The position numbers and the translations under genes are program-made. A DNA stretch of 64,000 nucleotides from Talpa occidentalis (taxonomy: Eukaryota; Chordata; Mammalia; Eulipotyphla; Talpidae). Location of the stretch: assembly GCF_014898055.3 (NCBI RefSeq), contig NW_023602073.1, positions 20,197,784 to 20,261,783 of the forward strand, in the 5' to 3' direction. A model generated the notes under the pieces. That model had not been told where the DNA came from and did no database searches. It saw only the letters and a program-made list of their open reading frames with translations. Positions 8,007-20,489 of the stretch are shown here, one piece after another (within the stretch, counting starts at the first letter, position 1; each line of letters starts with the position of its first letter).

Positions 8007-11000
8007 CCTTGTATCCCGAGAATTTCAAGGACCTTTATCATAAATGGGTATTGTACTTTGTCGAAAGCTTTCTCAGCATCTGTTGATATTGCCATATGGC
8101 TTTTCTGTTTCTTTTTGTTGATGTATTGGATAACATTGATTGATTTTCGGATGTTGAACCATCCTTGTGTTCCTGGAATAAATCCTACTTGGTTGTGGTG
8201 AATTATCTTATGGATACATTATTGGATTTTGATAGCTAAAATTTTACTGAGGATTTTTGCATCCGTGTTCATTAGAATGACCTGTAGTTTTCTTTTTCTG
8301 TGTTGTTCTTGTTCGGTTTTGGTATTAGTGTAACGTTGGTGTCATAGCATGTGTTTGCTATTATCCCTTCCTTCTCAATTTTTTGAAAGAGTTTGTGAAG
8401 GATAGGCACTAATTTTTTTCTGAATGTTTGGTAGAATTCATTTGTAAATCCATCAGGTCCTGGGCTTTTGTTTTTGGGGAGGTTTTGGATTACCATTTCA
8501 ATTTTGCTGCTTGTATTTGGTCTGTTTAGGTGTTCTATTTCTTCTTTATCAAGCTTTGGGTGATTGTAGAGTTGTATGAATTTGTCCATCTCTTCTAGAT
8601 TGTTGAACTTGTTTGCATAAAAGTGTTCATACTAGTTTCTGATTATTCTTTTGATTTCTTCTGTGTCTGTTGTGATTTCTCCTCTTTAGTTTGTGAGTCT
8701 ATTTATTTATGCTTTCTCCTGTTTTTCCTTTGTGAGCCTGGCTAGGGGTCTGTCTATTTTATTTATTTTTTCAAAGAACCAGCTTTTGGTTTCATTGATG
8801 TTTGGATTGTGTTTTAGTTTCAATTGCATTTATTTCTGCTTTGATTTTTATTATTTCTTTTCTTCTACTGTTTTTGTTTTTTTTGTTGTTGTTCTTTTTC
8901 TAGTTCTTTGAGCTTTGAGATTAGGTTGTTTCTTTGAGATCTTTCTAGTTTCTTGATGTGAGCCTCTATTGCTATGTATTTCTCTCATATTACTGCTTTT
9001 GCTGAGTCCCATACATTTAGGAAATTGGTGTCCTTTTTGTCATTCAACTCAAACTATTTTTTAATTTCTTCTTTGATCTTCTCATTAGTCCAGTGGTCTT
9101 CCAGTAGTGTGGGTTTCAATCTCCATGAGGTAGAAGAGTTCCTTGGCTTCTTTTCATGGTTTATTTCTAGTTTGATGCCTTCATGGTCAGAAAGGGTGGT
9201 CGGTATGATTTCAGTCTTGGTGTATTTGTTGATGTTTGTCTTGTGTCCCAGTATGTGATCATCTTGGAGTATGATCCATGTGCATTTGAGAAAAATATGT
9301 ACTCAGATTTTTGGATTTAGTGTTCTACATATGTCCTTTAAGCCCATGAGCTCTAGATCCTTATTTAGAGCTTTAGTGTCTTTACTTATTTTCTGTCTCA
9401 TTGATCTATCCATTGTTGATGGTGATGTGTTGAAGTCTCCCACTATGTATGTGTTTTATCTGATGTCTGTTTTCAGAGATGACAATAGTTGTCTGATATA
9501 TTTTGGTGCTCCTTCATTTGGTGAATATATGTTAATGAGTGTTATTTCTTCTTGAAGTATTGTCCCCTTGACCATAATGTAGTGACCGTTGGGGTCTCTT
9601 TTTATCTTTATGAGCTTGACATCTGTTTTATCTGGTATAAGTATAGCTGTTCCTGCTTTCTTTTTTGGTCCATTTGGTTGTAGGATTGCTTTCCATCCTT
9701 TAACTTTGAGTCTATTTTTATCTTTTGTAGCTAAAAGTGTTTCCTGGAGACAGCAAAAGGTTGGATTTTGTTTCTTAATCCAGCCTGCGACTCTTTTTAT
9801 TGAAGAGATTAGTCCACTTTCATGTAGAGTTAATATTGCTATGTTAGCATCTGTATTTGCCATTGTGTTTATATTTCCTTTGATTTTATTTATTTATTCT
9901 TTTAATAACTTTTTTTTGGCCTTCTTTCGTTGTTATTCGTCCTTCTGAGGTTCTGGCTTTAGGATTCCTTGCAGTATTTTTTGGAGTGGGGGTTTAGTCG
10001 TAATGAAATTCCAGAGTTTCTGTTTGTCTGGTAAGATCCTTATTTTTTCTTCATAGAGGAAGGAGAGTTTTGCAGGATAGAGTATTCTTGGTTGGCATCT
10101 GTTTTCTTGGAGTCTGTTGACTATGTCCCTCCACTGTCTCCTTGCCAGTGGTGTTTCTTCAAAGTCTGATGTCAGCCTGATTGGTTTTCCTTTGAATGTT
10201 ATCTGTTTCTTCCCTCCTGTCAGCGTCATTATTTTTTCCTTGTCCTGGATTCTTGGGAGCTTTACTATTATGTGTCTTGCTGTATTTTTCCTTTTGTCGT
10301 GGAAGTTTGGTGTTCTTCTTGCTTCTTGTATATCAATTTTCAGCTCCTTCTTCACGTTTGGGAAGTTCTCTTCAGTTATCTCCTTGAATATTTTCTCAGT
10401 TTCTACATCTCTCTCCTCTCCTTCTGTTATTCCCATAACTCTTATATTTCCTTTCCCCATGGAGTCAAATAGTTCCCAAAGTCTTTCTTTGGTCTTTTTC
10501 CTTCGTACTTCTCTTTCCTTTTCTGTTTTGGTTCTTTTTATTACTGTGTTTCAAGAGTACTTATTCGTTCTTCCATTTCATCTATTCTGCTTTCATTTCT
10601 TTTCCCAGAGTTCTTTAGCACCTCCATTAATTCTTTGATCTCCTGCATTTCTTTTACTTCCCTATTTAGGGACTCATTTTCATTCTTCTGATTGTTGATT
10701 ATTTTTCCTTTATTGTTTTCCTTTATGACTTCTGTCAGTTTTTTAATCATGGCAATTTTAAATTCTCTTTCTGGAAGGCTCAGAAATTCTTCCAAGTTAC
10801 TGTCGTTGCAATCTGGGGGGGTGGTTTTCTTTTTGTGGTGTGCTTTTTTCCTGAGGAGTTGCTGGGTTGTGTGTGGTTTTTCTACTATTTACTATCTGTT
10901 TTCTAATTTGCCGTATGCATTGGGACACTGTGTAGCTGCTACCTGCCAGCATCTTTGGTGAACTTCCCAGCTCACCTCTGGCTCTTCCAGGAGCTATCTG

Positions 11001-11128
11001 CAGGTTTCAAGCAGCCTTTACTGAAGAAAGGTCCCTGTTCTAAAAAGGCTGTGCGGGATGCACTCCCTGTGTGCCTGGTCTGCCCTGGTGGTGTGTTCCG
11101 CTCCCCTTCTGGGCTGGGACTGCCTCAA

Positions 11129-11730
11129 TAATTAATTTTAAAATTACTTTTGAATAAACTTATTTTTGCACAAAGTTTGGCAATAATATTTCTAGGGTGT
11201 GTAGTGATTTGGTTTTGAAAGTTATTATTATTTTTTTTTTGGTTTGGTTGTCTATTATCCATATATTAGTGAAAGCATCTGTTGTTTTTCTCCCTCTGAC
11301 AAATAACATAATTCCTTCCATTTCCAGTCACCTTGTATCAAACTGAAGAGTTCATTTTTATAGCTGAATAATACACCATTTTGTATATAGATAACATTGA
11401 CTTAAAATACTGCTCTGTTTTTCCATATTGCACTGCAGATAACATAGGAGTGCATATACCTTTGAATTAGTGATTTGGCCATCTCTGAGTAGATACTGGA
11501 TCACATGGTAGATCTGTATGTAATATTTGAGGAATCTGCAGTTTTTCCCATAAGGACAAGACCAGTCTTTATCCTCACCAACAGTGTGCAAAGATTTCTT
11601 TTTCTATATGTCCTCACACATTTTTTTTTTGTTTTTTCTTTTGGTGGTGGGGGGAATAAGGGCCATTCTTATTAGACTGAGGTAGACTCTCACGGTAATG
11701 ATTAACATTTCCCAGATGATAAATGATGAT
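11129..11730 (-). mobile_element. Old L1 3'-end-like tract, antisense
   Basis: About 11,160-11,700 carries diverged antisense L1 3' wording ('gctgaataatacacc', 'tagtgatttggccatctctg', 'tgaggaatctgcag', 'caccaacagtgtgca'). It matches a similar tract at 56,740-57,000. A T-rich run lies at 11,620-11,640. Confidence 0.5.
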
Positions 11731-11754
11731 ATATATATATATATATATATATAT
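11731..11754. repeat. (TA)n microsatellite
   Basis: Uninterrupted TA dinucleotides, about 12 units, immediately before the next L1 3' end. Confidence 0.9.
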
Positions 11755-11756
11755 GG

Positions 11757-12705
11757 TTTAATATATTTTATTTTATATAATTCTTACATCATTTTTCATT
11801 TTTGCACAATGTATACATTTTCATTTTGGTTATATTCCCCATACAATTGCACCCCCCCTTGTTTTGACCTTAATCCCTCATCTCCTCTCCTTCACCCCCC
11901 TGTAGTGTGTCTCTGGTTTATAGCTGCTAGTTGATTTTGATTTTTTCTTTATTATAATTGGTCCTTTTCATGGTCCCTTATTTAGGTTTTCTAAATTCCT
12001 GCTATGAGTGAGACCATCCGGTATTTTTCTTTTTCTTTCTGGCTTATTTCGCTGAGCATGATCCCTTCCAGCTTCATCCATGTTGCTGCAAATTGCATGA
12101 GTTTATCTTTTTTGATTGCTGAGGAATATTCCATTGTGTATATGTACCACATCTTCTTGATCCAGTCATCTATTTTTGGGCATTTGGGTTGTTTCCAAAG
12201 CTTAGCTATTGTAAATAGTGCTGCTATAAACATAGGGGTGCTGGTGCCCGTTGGAATTAATGTTTCTGTGTCCTCTGGGCAAATGCCTAGGATTGGAATT
12301 GCTAGATCATATGGAATCTCTGTCTTCAGTAGGTTAAGGAATCTCCATACAGCTTTCCACAGTGGTTGGAGCATTTTGCACTCCTACCAGCAGTGCAGGA
12401 GAGTTCCTTTTCTCCACATCCTTGCCAACAATTGTTGTTGCTAGTTTTTTTTTTTTTTAATATGTGCCATTCTCACTGGTATAATATGGTATCTCATTAT
12501 AGTTTTAATTTGCATTTCCCTAATTACAAGTGATGTTGAACATTTTTTCATATGCCTATTGGCCATTTGCATTTCCTCTTTGGAGATGTTTCTTTTTAGC
12601 TCTTCTGTCCATTTTTTGACTGGATTCTTTTCTTTTTTGTTGTTGTTGTTGAGTCTCATTAGCTCTTTGTAGATTTTTGTGTGCCTTTTGGTCATCATTA
12701 TATCT
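11757..12705 (-). mobile_element. 5'-truncated L1, antisense
   Basis: Minus-strand reading gives the ORF2 C-terminal region ([20 protein letters not shown]; then [50 protein letters not shown] as in the full-length L1 at 33.6-33.9 kb) and the 3' UTR to 11,757. It is about 950 bp long, truncated at the 5' end near 12,705 where an older L1 begins. The reading frame is broken. Confidence 0.88.
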
Positions 12706-13973
12706 TCTTTGAGAAGTGTTATTCAGCTCTTGATTTGCCCATTTTTGATTGGGTAATTTCTTTTTTTATTGAGTTGTATGAGTTCTTTGGAGATCATATA
12801 TATTTTCTCCTTGTCAGATGTATGATTTGAAAATATTTTCTCCCATACTTATGGTGCATTTTGTTTTAATGAAACAAAGAAGATAGAAAGAAACCAAGAA
12901 AAAAATATCAGAAGTCAACTCTCAACATTGTATTGGAAATCATTATATATTAATGACAACTTAAAATGTCACTAAATTAAATTTAATCAAAATACAACTT
13001 TATATTGACACTCTATGCAAACAATTCTGTTACTAAATAGATTAAAAACAAAACTAGAACCCAGGGAACAGATTTCTGATTAAGATGATGAGGTTGGGGA
13101 ATCAATGACCAGTGTGGTGATTATGGGTAATAATACCTACTACAAACCTGAAAGTTGTTAATAGTAACAACAAATGACCCATGACAAAAAGATATAAGAA
13201 TTATGTGACATGCTAGATGTGTTAAGTAATACTACACCAATTATCATTTAGATTATTTAAATTTTATTAAAATACATCTCAACCAAAAAAAAAATGTATA
13301 TCTTAAACTTATACTAATGTCAATTAGACATCATATATGTCAATGAATTTTGAGTAAAAACAGGACCTACCTATTGGCTGTCTACAAGGTACTTTCTTCA
13401 GTTTTAGGAACTCTCAAATTGTCAAGCAAAAAGAATGGAAAATGATATTCCATGCAAATGGGAAACAAAAGACAACATGGATAGTGATACTTGCATCATA
13501 TAAAAGAGACATTAAGTGAAAACTTTAAGAGACAAAATCCTTTTAGCATAATGATAAGGAGCTGAATTAATCAAGAGGTAGAAAGAGATATCAGCATAAT
13601 TAAAGATGGCTTATATAACACAATTTCAAAAGTGGATACTTTACCCAGATAACAATCAGTAATGAAATATTGGGTTGAAGTACATTGTAGACCTAAGAAA
13701 CATATACAGAACTTTCCACCTAACAACGTGAGAATCCACATTCTTCTCAAGTGTACAGGAATCATTTTTCAGGATAATGATATATTAGGTCATGAAACAA
13801 ATATTAACATCTAGGAGTTGATAAAATCATGTCAAAGTAGTTTCTCTGACCTCAATGGTATGAAATTAAAAATACACAACAGGAAGAAAATGGAAACCAT
13901 TAAAAATCAGTGGAAAATAAACTACATGGCTCTCAACAATCAAGGACTAAAAGGAGAAATCAAGAGAGAAATT
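12706..13973. mobile_element. Ancient L1 sequence, shared with 57.5-58.3 kb
   Basis: 12,706-12,880 is old antisense L1 ('gagttgtatgagttctttgg', 'aaaatattttctcccatac'). From about 12,870 it runs in the other direction as heavily mutated L1 ORF2-like DNA, with endonuclease-end text near 13,720-13,810 ('cacattcttctcaagtg' and 'aggtcatgaaac'). Segments at 12,870-13,000 and 13,080-13,560 align with 57,600-58,260, so this old tract was carried in the segmental duplication. Confidence 0.6.
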
Positions 13974-13990
13974 AAAATGAAAATGGACAT
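13974..13990 (+). repeat. 17-bp target-site duplication, left copy
   Basis: AAAATGAAAATGGACAT, repeated exactly at 14,538-14,554, bounding the L1 insertion. Confidence 0.92.
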
Positions 13991-14537
13991 AGAGCTTCCA
14001 TATGATCCAGCAATTCCACTCCTAGGTATTTACCCAAAGGACACAGAAACATCAATTCCAAAGAGCACCTGCACCCCTATGTTTATAGCAGCACTATTTA
14101 TAATAGCTAAGCTTTGGAAACAGCCCAGATGCCCAAAAATAGATGACTGGATCAAGAAGATGCGGTACATATATACCATGGAATATTATTCAGCATTCCA
14201 AAAAGATAAACACATGCAATTTGTAGCAACATGGATGGCGCTGGAAGGGATCATGCTCAGCGAAATAAGCCAGAAAGAAAAAGAAAAATACTGGATGGTC
14301 TCACTCATAGCAGGAATCTAGACAACTTAAATAAGGGACCAGCAAAATGAATAACTGTAAGAAAGTGAAAATCAAAATCAACAAAAAACTATGAACCGGA
14401 GACACTTTTTGGGGGTGGGGGGCAGGAGGGGAGGGACTGGGGTCAGATTGGGGGGGTTGAAATTGTATGGGGAGTATAAAAATAAAATTTATTATTAATT
14501 AAAAAAATAAAATAAAATATGATGCTATTTCCAAAAA
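13991..14537 (+). mobile_element. 5'-truncated L1 inserted in an ancient L1
   Basis: About 547 bp. It contains the ORF2 C-terminal end ([23 protein letters not shown]..., matching the full-length copy at 33.6-33.9 kb; stop at 14,321), the 3' UTR and an A-rich tail. It has perfect 17-bp direct repeats. The host text on both sides joins without a gap in the ancient L1 ORF2 ('...gagaaattaaaatgaaaatggacat' then 'gcagcatactgaaattta'). The insertion is younger than its host. Confidence 0.93.
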
Positions 14538-15110
14538 AAAATGAAAATGGACATGCAGCATACTGAAATTTATGGTGTTTAGTAAAAGTAGTTCTAAGGA
14601 TAAATTTATATCTGTCTCAAACAAATATCCCAATTTTACAGGTCAGTGAACTAGTCTAAGGAAAACAAAATAAGTTCAAATTTAGAAGAAATGAAATGAA
14701 CAGAACAAAAGAAATGAAACAGAGACTAGAAAACTAGTAGAAATATCATTAAAGGTAAGAACAGGTTATTTGAAAAGAAAAGCAAAATTGAAAACCTTTA
14801 TCTAGACTGACAAACATAGAACTTACTCTAGTAAAATCAGAACTGATGGAGGAGGCGTTACAACTCATGCCACAATACAAGGATCATAAGAAACTATGAT
14901 GACTGACTACAAATTTAATAACCTGTGGATATGGATCCTTTCCAAGATATATACAAGATAACAAGACTCAATGATGAGTAAATAGAAAATCCACCAAAAG
15001 TCAGACACAATGTTTGGCAACATATAATATCCTGTCATGATAAAAACTACAAAAGAGGTGTATTGGAACATACTTCAGCACAATAAAGGCCATGTATGTA
15101 ATCATCTTTT
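14538..15110 (+). mobile_element. Ancient L1 ORF2 remnant, continuing
   Basis: Starts with the right copy of the 17-bp repeat, then diverged ORF2-like text ('taaatttatatctgtctc', 'ggtaagaacaggttatttg', 'gacaaacatagaacttac'). The part from about 14,770 matches 58,300-58,500. Confidence 0.6.
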
Positions 15111-16324
15111 ATTCAGAGACACCACACAAAAGGTCAATCCTTCCACTCAATATTTATATTGAAAGCAGAGGCACGTTTGGGAAAATCAAATCCTCTGCTC
15201 ACAAAGCAAAAGTAACTTGGATTTTGTCATTTTCATGTTTATAATTTTGATATTACTATAAACTCCGAATTTTAGTGTTAGAGAAAATTTTAGAGATCAT
15301 AATGGCCAACATCTAGCCCAAATGAAAATGGTGTCTTTCCACTTCTATATAGCTGTCATGCAACCTCATCCTGAACAGTTGTAGGGTCTCAGTACATCTC
15401 TAGGACACCACATTTACTAAATAAAGTTTAAACATTTTAGAGCTCATCTTATATTGAGCCAAATCTTCCTTCCTATTTATGTCTTTAATATTTCTTTTCT
15501 TAATATGTGGAAAAACAGATATAGCATGGGTAATTGTAATCTTGAAATAGTAATCTTGAAATATAGGAAGCTGTCTTCATGATTTTCTGTAGTATTAAAT
15601 ATTGAAAGATTCTAAAATGTTCAATTTTCCTCATTTTTAATCTGTATGTCTTCCATGAAGTCAACAAGTTGCAAGTCTACCTAATTTTATGACTTTTTTC
15701 AAAGACACATTTCTTTGTTGTTTTATGTCATTGGAAACTTATGAATATTTTTCTCATTAAGCAAGAGAGAAGATTTATTCTGGAAATTAAGGAACACAGA
15801 TACATGTACTGAATGGCTGTCTTAAATTACACCTTTGTATACTATTCTTAGTTCACAAATGTGCAATTAGTTGTATATTAACAAATAGTTGAATTATGGT
15901 GTTAAAATGATAGTTTACATAGAAACCATGATTATATCTGTGGCATCAAAAGATTGGAAAAGCTCACACTTGTGAAATGTTAATAGGATGAAGACTAGTT
16001 TTGTGATAATTTAATATACGGTTGTTAACTATGATAATTTGGGCTTAACATTGAAATAATGAGTTTATTTTCATAAGAGTTCTTATGATTATAGTAGACA
16101 TATCATAGACCACACACAGATTAAAATATGGTTATTTTTTACTTCTTCACTCAAAGTGAAATCATATTGCCATTTATTTTTTGGATTCCAAGTAACCAAA
16201 TGACAATTACACCTTTTTAAAAAATGGGGAAGTTTATTATACATTATAATATTATCTCTTAGAATTAAATTGTTGACTTGTTTATTCAATTAATGGAATT
16301 AACTTAAGTGTTTTGTGTATATTC
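15111..16324. repeat. Duplicated unit segment (block J), no gene seen
   Basis: About 15,480-16,320 aligns with 35,215-36,840 once the LTRs there are removed. Shared phrases include 'tttcttttcttaatatgtg', 'gcaagtctac', 'gaattattgtgttaaaatg'-like text and 'catagaccacacaca'. The part before 15,480 is AT-rich and I do not recognise it. A short internal echo, 'gtaatcttgaaata' twice, is at 15,535-15,560. Confidence 0.6.
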
Positions 16325-16591
16325 TTTTTTTTTAAGATTTAATTTTATTTATACAGGTAGCAGGGTACTGGCCAGATATGTGGGAGGGTGAAAGGATTCA
16401 CCAGAGACAGCACAGGGAACAGAACAGGCAGACTGATGAAACACACTGCTGAGGGGAGTAGCGGGCGAGACAGGAGAGGTCTGCTCACCATATCGGTTGC
16501 TGCAAGGCCTGCAGGGATCGACCCGGCACTGCAGAGGCTGCGGACAGCTTCACAGTGCTGCGCTCAACCGCCTACGCCACCAGGGAGGCCC
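16325..16591 (-). mobile_element. tRNA-derived SINE, antisense
   Basis: Head ('gggcctccctggtggcgtagg') at 16,591, B box near 16,515, TTTA-rich tail at 16,325-16,350. The two small open frames across it are SINE text. Confidence 0.88.
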
Positions 16592-17240
16592 AGTGTGGAT
16601 GTTCTTGAATCTAACACATGTTATAATATTTTTCAATAATTTGGTCCAATTACACAAATGCATTGAAATTTCAGGAAACTAGGTATGAATGTTACATCAA
16701 CTCAGCAAGAAAACAATCTGAGGAACAGTAAATATAATTGCAGGTTTTGGCCCCAGAGTATTTATCTAGAAGAACACCAAATACCCACTGCACCCAAACT
16801 CTGTTTATGCCAAGGAAATATCATAGCCTAACCTCCAGAGGCCAAACGAAGATTGAAATGAAATCATTTTTTTCTCCACAGTTCAGGTTTTTCTGAATGT
16901 GACTGTCTTGCAGAGATCAGGACTGTGAACTAAGTGTTAGCTGCCCACACTGACAGCTTCTCATTCTGTTGAGGGAAGATGTTCTTGAATATGCTCTGGT
17001 GAATTTCCTTAGGTTGTATAAAAACATAGATTACAATGAATATTGAAAACCCATAAATTACTTAGTTTGAATGGGTGAGATAATCAGCTACTGCCATTTA
17101 ACTTGTAAAATATGAAATAATATGTATGAGTTATGATAATTTTAATGGAAGTTAGGAATTTGGGAGAGAACATTGAAAACTCCTCCCATTCCAGAATCAT
17201 TTTATGGATGGTGATTCCCATCTTTCTATAAACGGTTTTC
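16592..17240. repeat. Duplicated unit segment (block F, copy 1)
   Basis: Aligns with 20,490-21,060, 37,960-39,150 and 49,430-50,020. Landmarks in order are the 'ggttttggccccag' tract, 'catagcctaacc', 'gttcaggtttttctgaatg', 'ctgcccacactgacagcttc' and 'ttcttgaatatgctctgg'. No open frame is conserved between the copies, which argues against coding function. Confidence 0.75.
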
Positions 17241-17505
17241 TTTTTTTTTAAGATTTATTTATTTATTTATACAAGCACTGGGTACAGTCAGAAGTGTGGG
17301 AGGGTGAGAGAATTCACCAGAGCCAGAGTGGGGGACAGAACAGGCAGACTGAAATACACTGCTGAGGGGAGCAGCGGGCACGGCAGGAGAGGTCTGTCGC
17401 GCCATGTGAGACCCTTGCCATCAGCCGGGGATAGAAGTGGCGCTACAGAGGCTCTGGGCAGCTTCGCAGCCCAGTGCTCAACTGCTGCACCACCAGGGGA
17501 GGCCC
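17241..17505 (-). mobile_element. tRNA-derived SINE, antisense (younger subtype)
   Basis: Carries the subtype marks 'acaagcactgggtacagtcagaag' and 'ccagagccagag' near the tail. Head at 17,505. No corresponding SINE interrupts the paralogous position at 21,060 or 50,000, so it inserted after those copies diverged. Confidence 0.88.
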
Positions 17506-18650
17506 TCTGTCAAAGGATTTCTGTGCAGAACCATCATAGAAGTAATTCAGTGTGAATGTTCCTTTCAGTAATATATATATTTTCTCTTATAATAGTGACT
17601 TATAAGATATGTGAGATGTTTTCCACATCAGAAAACACAGGTAAATTGCTGAAACATGGGAGGAAAATTTATCTATCTTCACAAAATAAGGATCGAAATA
17701 AACTACAGCTAAATATTAAGAGAGCATAACAAAAATCATGCTTGTCCTAACCAGTCATTCCAGCCTTCTTATTTATTCTAATTCTAAGGGAAAAATCTGA
17801 GTTATGGAAAATTCTAGAATGAACTCTCAGTATTTCCAGAAAGATAGAAAAGTTCTGACAATGAAAATAATGGGTAAATATCATTAACAATATCTAAATA
17901 CACTTAGAAAAGACTTTCATGTGGAATGATTTAGAATGATTTAGAATCATTATATCCATCTAAACATTAGATTGCTTAGAAAGATCAATGTTCACCTAAA
18001 ACTGTGCTAAAGATGCTGGATTTTGAATTCCCCATTGTTATCACACAGCAATAAGTTGGGCACAATGAAACATTACAGTTAAAGATGTAAAACCAATATA
18101 AAAGTCTGATCAATAATGAAAGAAGAAAAAAATGTGACCATCATTGTGTTCATAAATTAATCCTCATCAAAAAATGACCAAAAAAATCTGAAATAACAAT
18201 TAACCACTAGCAAAAGAGACACTTAAGTCCCTTCATTATTTTCTCCTTCTATACTTGGTATCTCAAACAGTTACTTCAACACTATTTTAAGTAAGTCTTA
18301 GATATTTATTACACATAAGTGTAATAAGTGACACGGTTGTTTTTACATACACACATACTAACACAACTCAATTGTGTTAACATGTATGAATTTTTTTAAG
18401 AGTAACAACATGACTACTTTAATCCTTACTGGCAATCATAGATTTAAATTAATGGAAAGACAAGCAAAATAATTTTGGGTACATCTTGTGATATTGCCAT
18501 GAATATGGAATGGAGATATTTTTGTTAGATTTCTAAATAGAAAATAAGCAACATTCTCCCAGGCATAAAAATGGAAATCTGGAGGTCCCACAAACCTCAC
18601 CTGCCTAGATAATTAAATTTGTCATTACAGTCTCTGGAATAGTCAGTGAT
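17506..18650. repeat. Duplicated unit segment (block G, copy 1)
   Basis: Aligns with 21,070-22,560, 39,130-40,560 and 50,030-51,400 ('tcacatcagaaatcacag', 'actggtaaaaatcatta', 'gcaataagttgggcac', 'tccacaaacctcacctgcc' type phrases). No gene. Here it runs directly into blocks C/D rather than H/I and an OR. Confidence 0.65.
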
Positions 18651-19519
18651 ATCATCATTCTCTCTTCAGTGTTGTATAAATATAAAATTAATTGGTTTAA
18701 TTTACAGTATTTTGACACTCCAGTGCAACAATCCACACATACACAGGTAATATATGTAAAATGAATATACAGCAGAATATCATATTAAAACTATAAAATA
18801 ACAAAGACAAAAACATTAGTAATTACATTAAAATATTTACTGCTTTGTTCTTTACTTCAGTGGTCCCATTGAAAATTATTCTTGCACGAGGTACAAAGTA
18901 GAAATTGTGGTTTACTTTATTAAAAGTTACTCCTCATGATTCAGTTTTACTCAGAAATATTGTTTCCTGATGAATTTCACTGTTTTAATATCAAATGATG
19001 CTATAGTGTGAGAGTTTTAATCTGTTCGGCTGATGTATGTGTTCATGCTTATAATATCAGACTCTGTTAATAGCTGTAGTTCACAGTACTTTAGTAAATT
19101 AAAAACTCAAAATTTTCCAACTCTGTTCTTCCAACTTTCCAATTCTTTCCAACTCTGTCTGTTTATCTAGATTCTTTCTATCTTTATAAGCTTTAGAATC
19201 AGTGTACCAATTGCAAAAGATACCTGCTGAGATATTGGTTGGGATTACATTAAATTTGTAGATTGAGCAGGAACATAAAAAAGTTCCTCTCTTCCTATTC
19301 ATGGCCAGAATACTGTGTAAATATGTAAGTAAAGACATTTACTTATGTCTTTAAAAAGTCTTTCCTCAGTCATGTATGGTTTTTAGTGTAATGGTATTAT
19401 GCATCATTAACATATTCAAATCCATTTCTTTCATGGACACAATGCTGTGTTATAATATGAATATTTCAGATGTGCACAATTAAAAATCTACCTGTATATA
19501 TACACTGTGTTAAGTTCAG
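18651..19519. repeat. Duplicated unit segments (blocks C and D)
   Basis: 18,660-18,960 matches 34,150-34,400, 45,510-45,735, 46,735-46,965, 55,330-55,600 and 62,820-63,060. 18,950-19,500 matches 35,030-35,220, 46,980-47,350, 55,620-56,000 and 63,100-63,500 ('tgatgaatttcac', 'gtttctaatctgttc', 'caaactctgttaa'). Confidence 0.65.
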
Positions 19520-20489
19520 CACTAAAGCTCCAGTTCTGTCCTCCATATAAGTGATACATTTTACCTGAGTCACCCACTCGTCTTCCCTTCCCTTCTGCTA
19601 ACCAGTAGTTGTTCTTAAAGTTAACTTTTGTTTTATTTGGTTCACGTCTTTTTTTTTCCCCTCGGTATATAACACATGCATGAAATCATATGCTGTTTGT
19701 CTTTCTCTGACTCATTTAACTGAACATAAATATCTGAGGCTCATCAAGGTTGTGACCAGGGCAGGATTCTAGCCATTTACAACTTTGGGATCCATCGAGT
19801 GCATTGACCTCATCTTCTTCAGCCGATCGTCTGTCCCTGGGCACTGAGGTTGTTTTCAGGTCTTAGCTATTGCTAACAACACTGCAATAAGGATAGTGGT
19901 GCACATCTCTTTGGATTTGTGTTCTTTTATTTTTTTGGCTAAATAGGATAACTGGGATCATATGGAATTACTAATTTTAATTTTTTGAGGACCATAGTTT
20001 TCCTTAATGTTGGCACAGCTTTCATTCCCTTCAAGTACTTGTAAACATTCCATCATCTCTACATCCACTCCATCACTTTAAAGTGTTGAATAATTTATAT
20101 TTTGGGTATTACCCTTTTTGTCATGTGAAGTGTAAATATTTTCCCATTCTGTGGAATACCTTTTTGTTTTAAAGTTAGATTCCACGTATAGAGGCTTTCA
20201 TTTTATTTCATTTTTAAACATCATTGTTTATTTCTTCACAAATGACAGGGCTTCCATTTTTAATGATTGAGCAATTTACTACTGTGTATATAACCACAAC
20301 TTCCTTAGTCATCATTCTTTGATAGACACTTAAGTTGTTTCTACTCATTGCCTCTGTTTTCTGCCATGCATTTTGTTTCAAGTTTTCACTAAGCTACGTG
20401 TCAATGAGCTTATTGTCTGTTTCTTTCCTCACGTTTTAGGTCATACCTTCAAGGTTTTAATCCATGTTGAATACATTTTTGAAATAAGG
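19520..20489 (-). mobile_element. Block E: old L1 3' ends, antisense
   Basis: Begins with text shared with 47,780 and 63,620 ('ttcagcactaaagctcc', 'ttttacctgagtcaccc'). It then reads as antisense old L1 3' end ('ggctcatcaaggttgtgac', 'cttagctattgctaac', 'gatcatatggaatt'). A further L1-like tract runs at 20,200-20,430. Confidence 0.55.

Larger units (their letters stand above)
6605..11128 (-). mobile_element. L1 retrotransposon, antisense, internally deleted and split by an LTR
   Basis: The minus strand reads, from 11,128 downward, a 5' UTR remnant, ORF1 (start region near 10,990; coiled coil at 10,541-10,795; RRM and C-terminal domain at 9,933-10,460), and ORF2. ORF2 covers the endonuclease at 9,456-9,863 (NPTFCCLQETLL, ANTDANIAIL), the reverse-transcriptase region at 8,270-8,590 ([18 protein letters not shown]), and the [15 protein letters not shown] segment near 8,050-8,095. 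After 6,800 it jumps straight to 3' UTR (6,605-6,780), so about 1.3 kb of ORF2, including the zinc-knuckle end, is deleted compared with the copy at 28-34 kb. Many frameshifts are present. Head truncation lies within the 5' UTR. It is inactive. Confidence 0.92.

Noticed and set aside
7499..8043. Overlapping open frames of 108-163 codons rich in Ser, Leu and Pro or Arg
   Set aside because: They lie in the low-complexity repeat and GC-rich end of the solo LTR, open in several frames at once, with no conserved domain.
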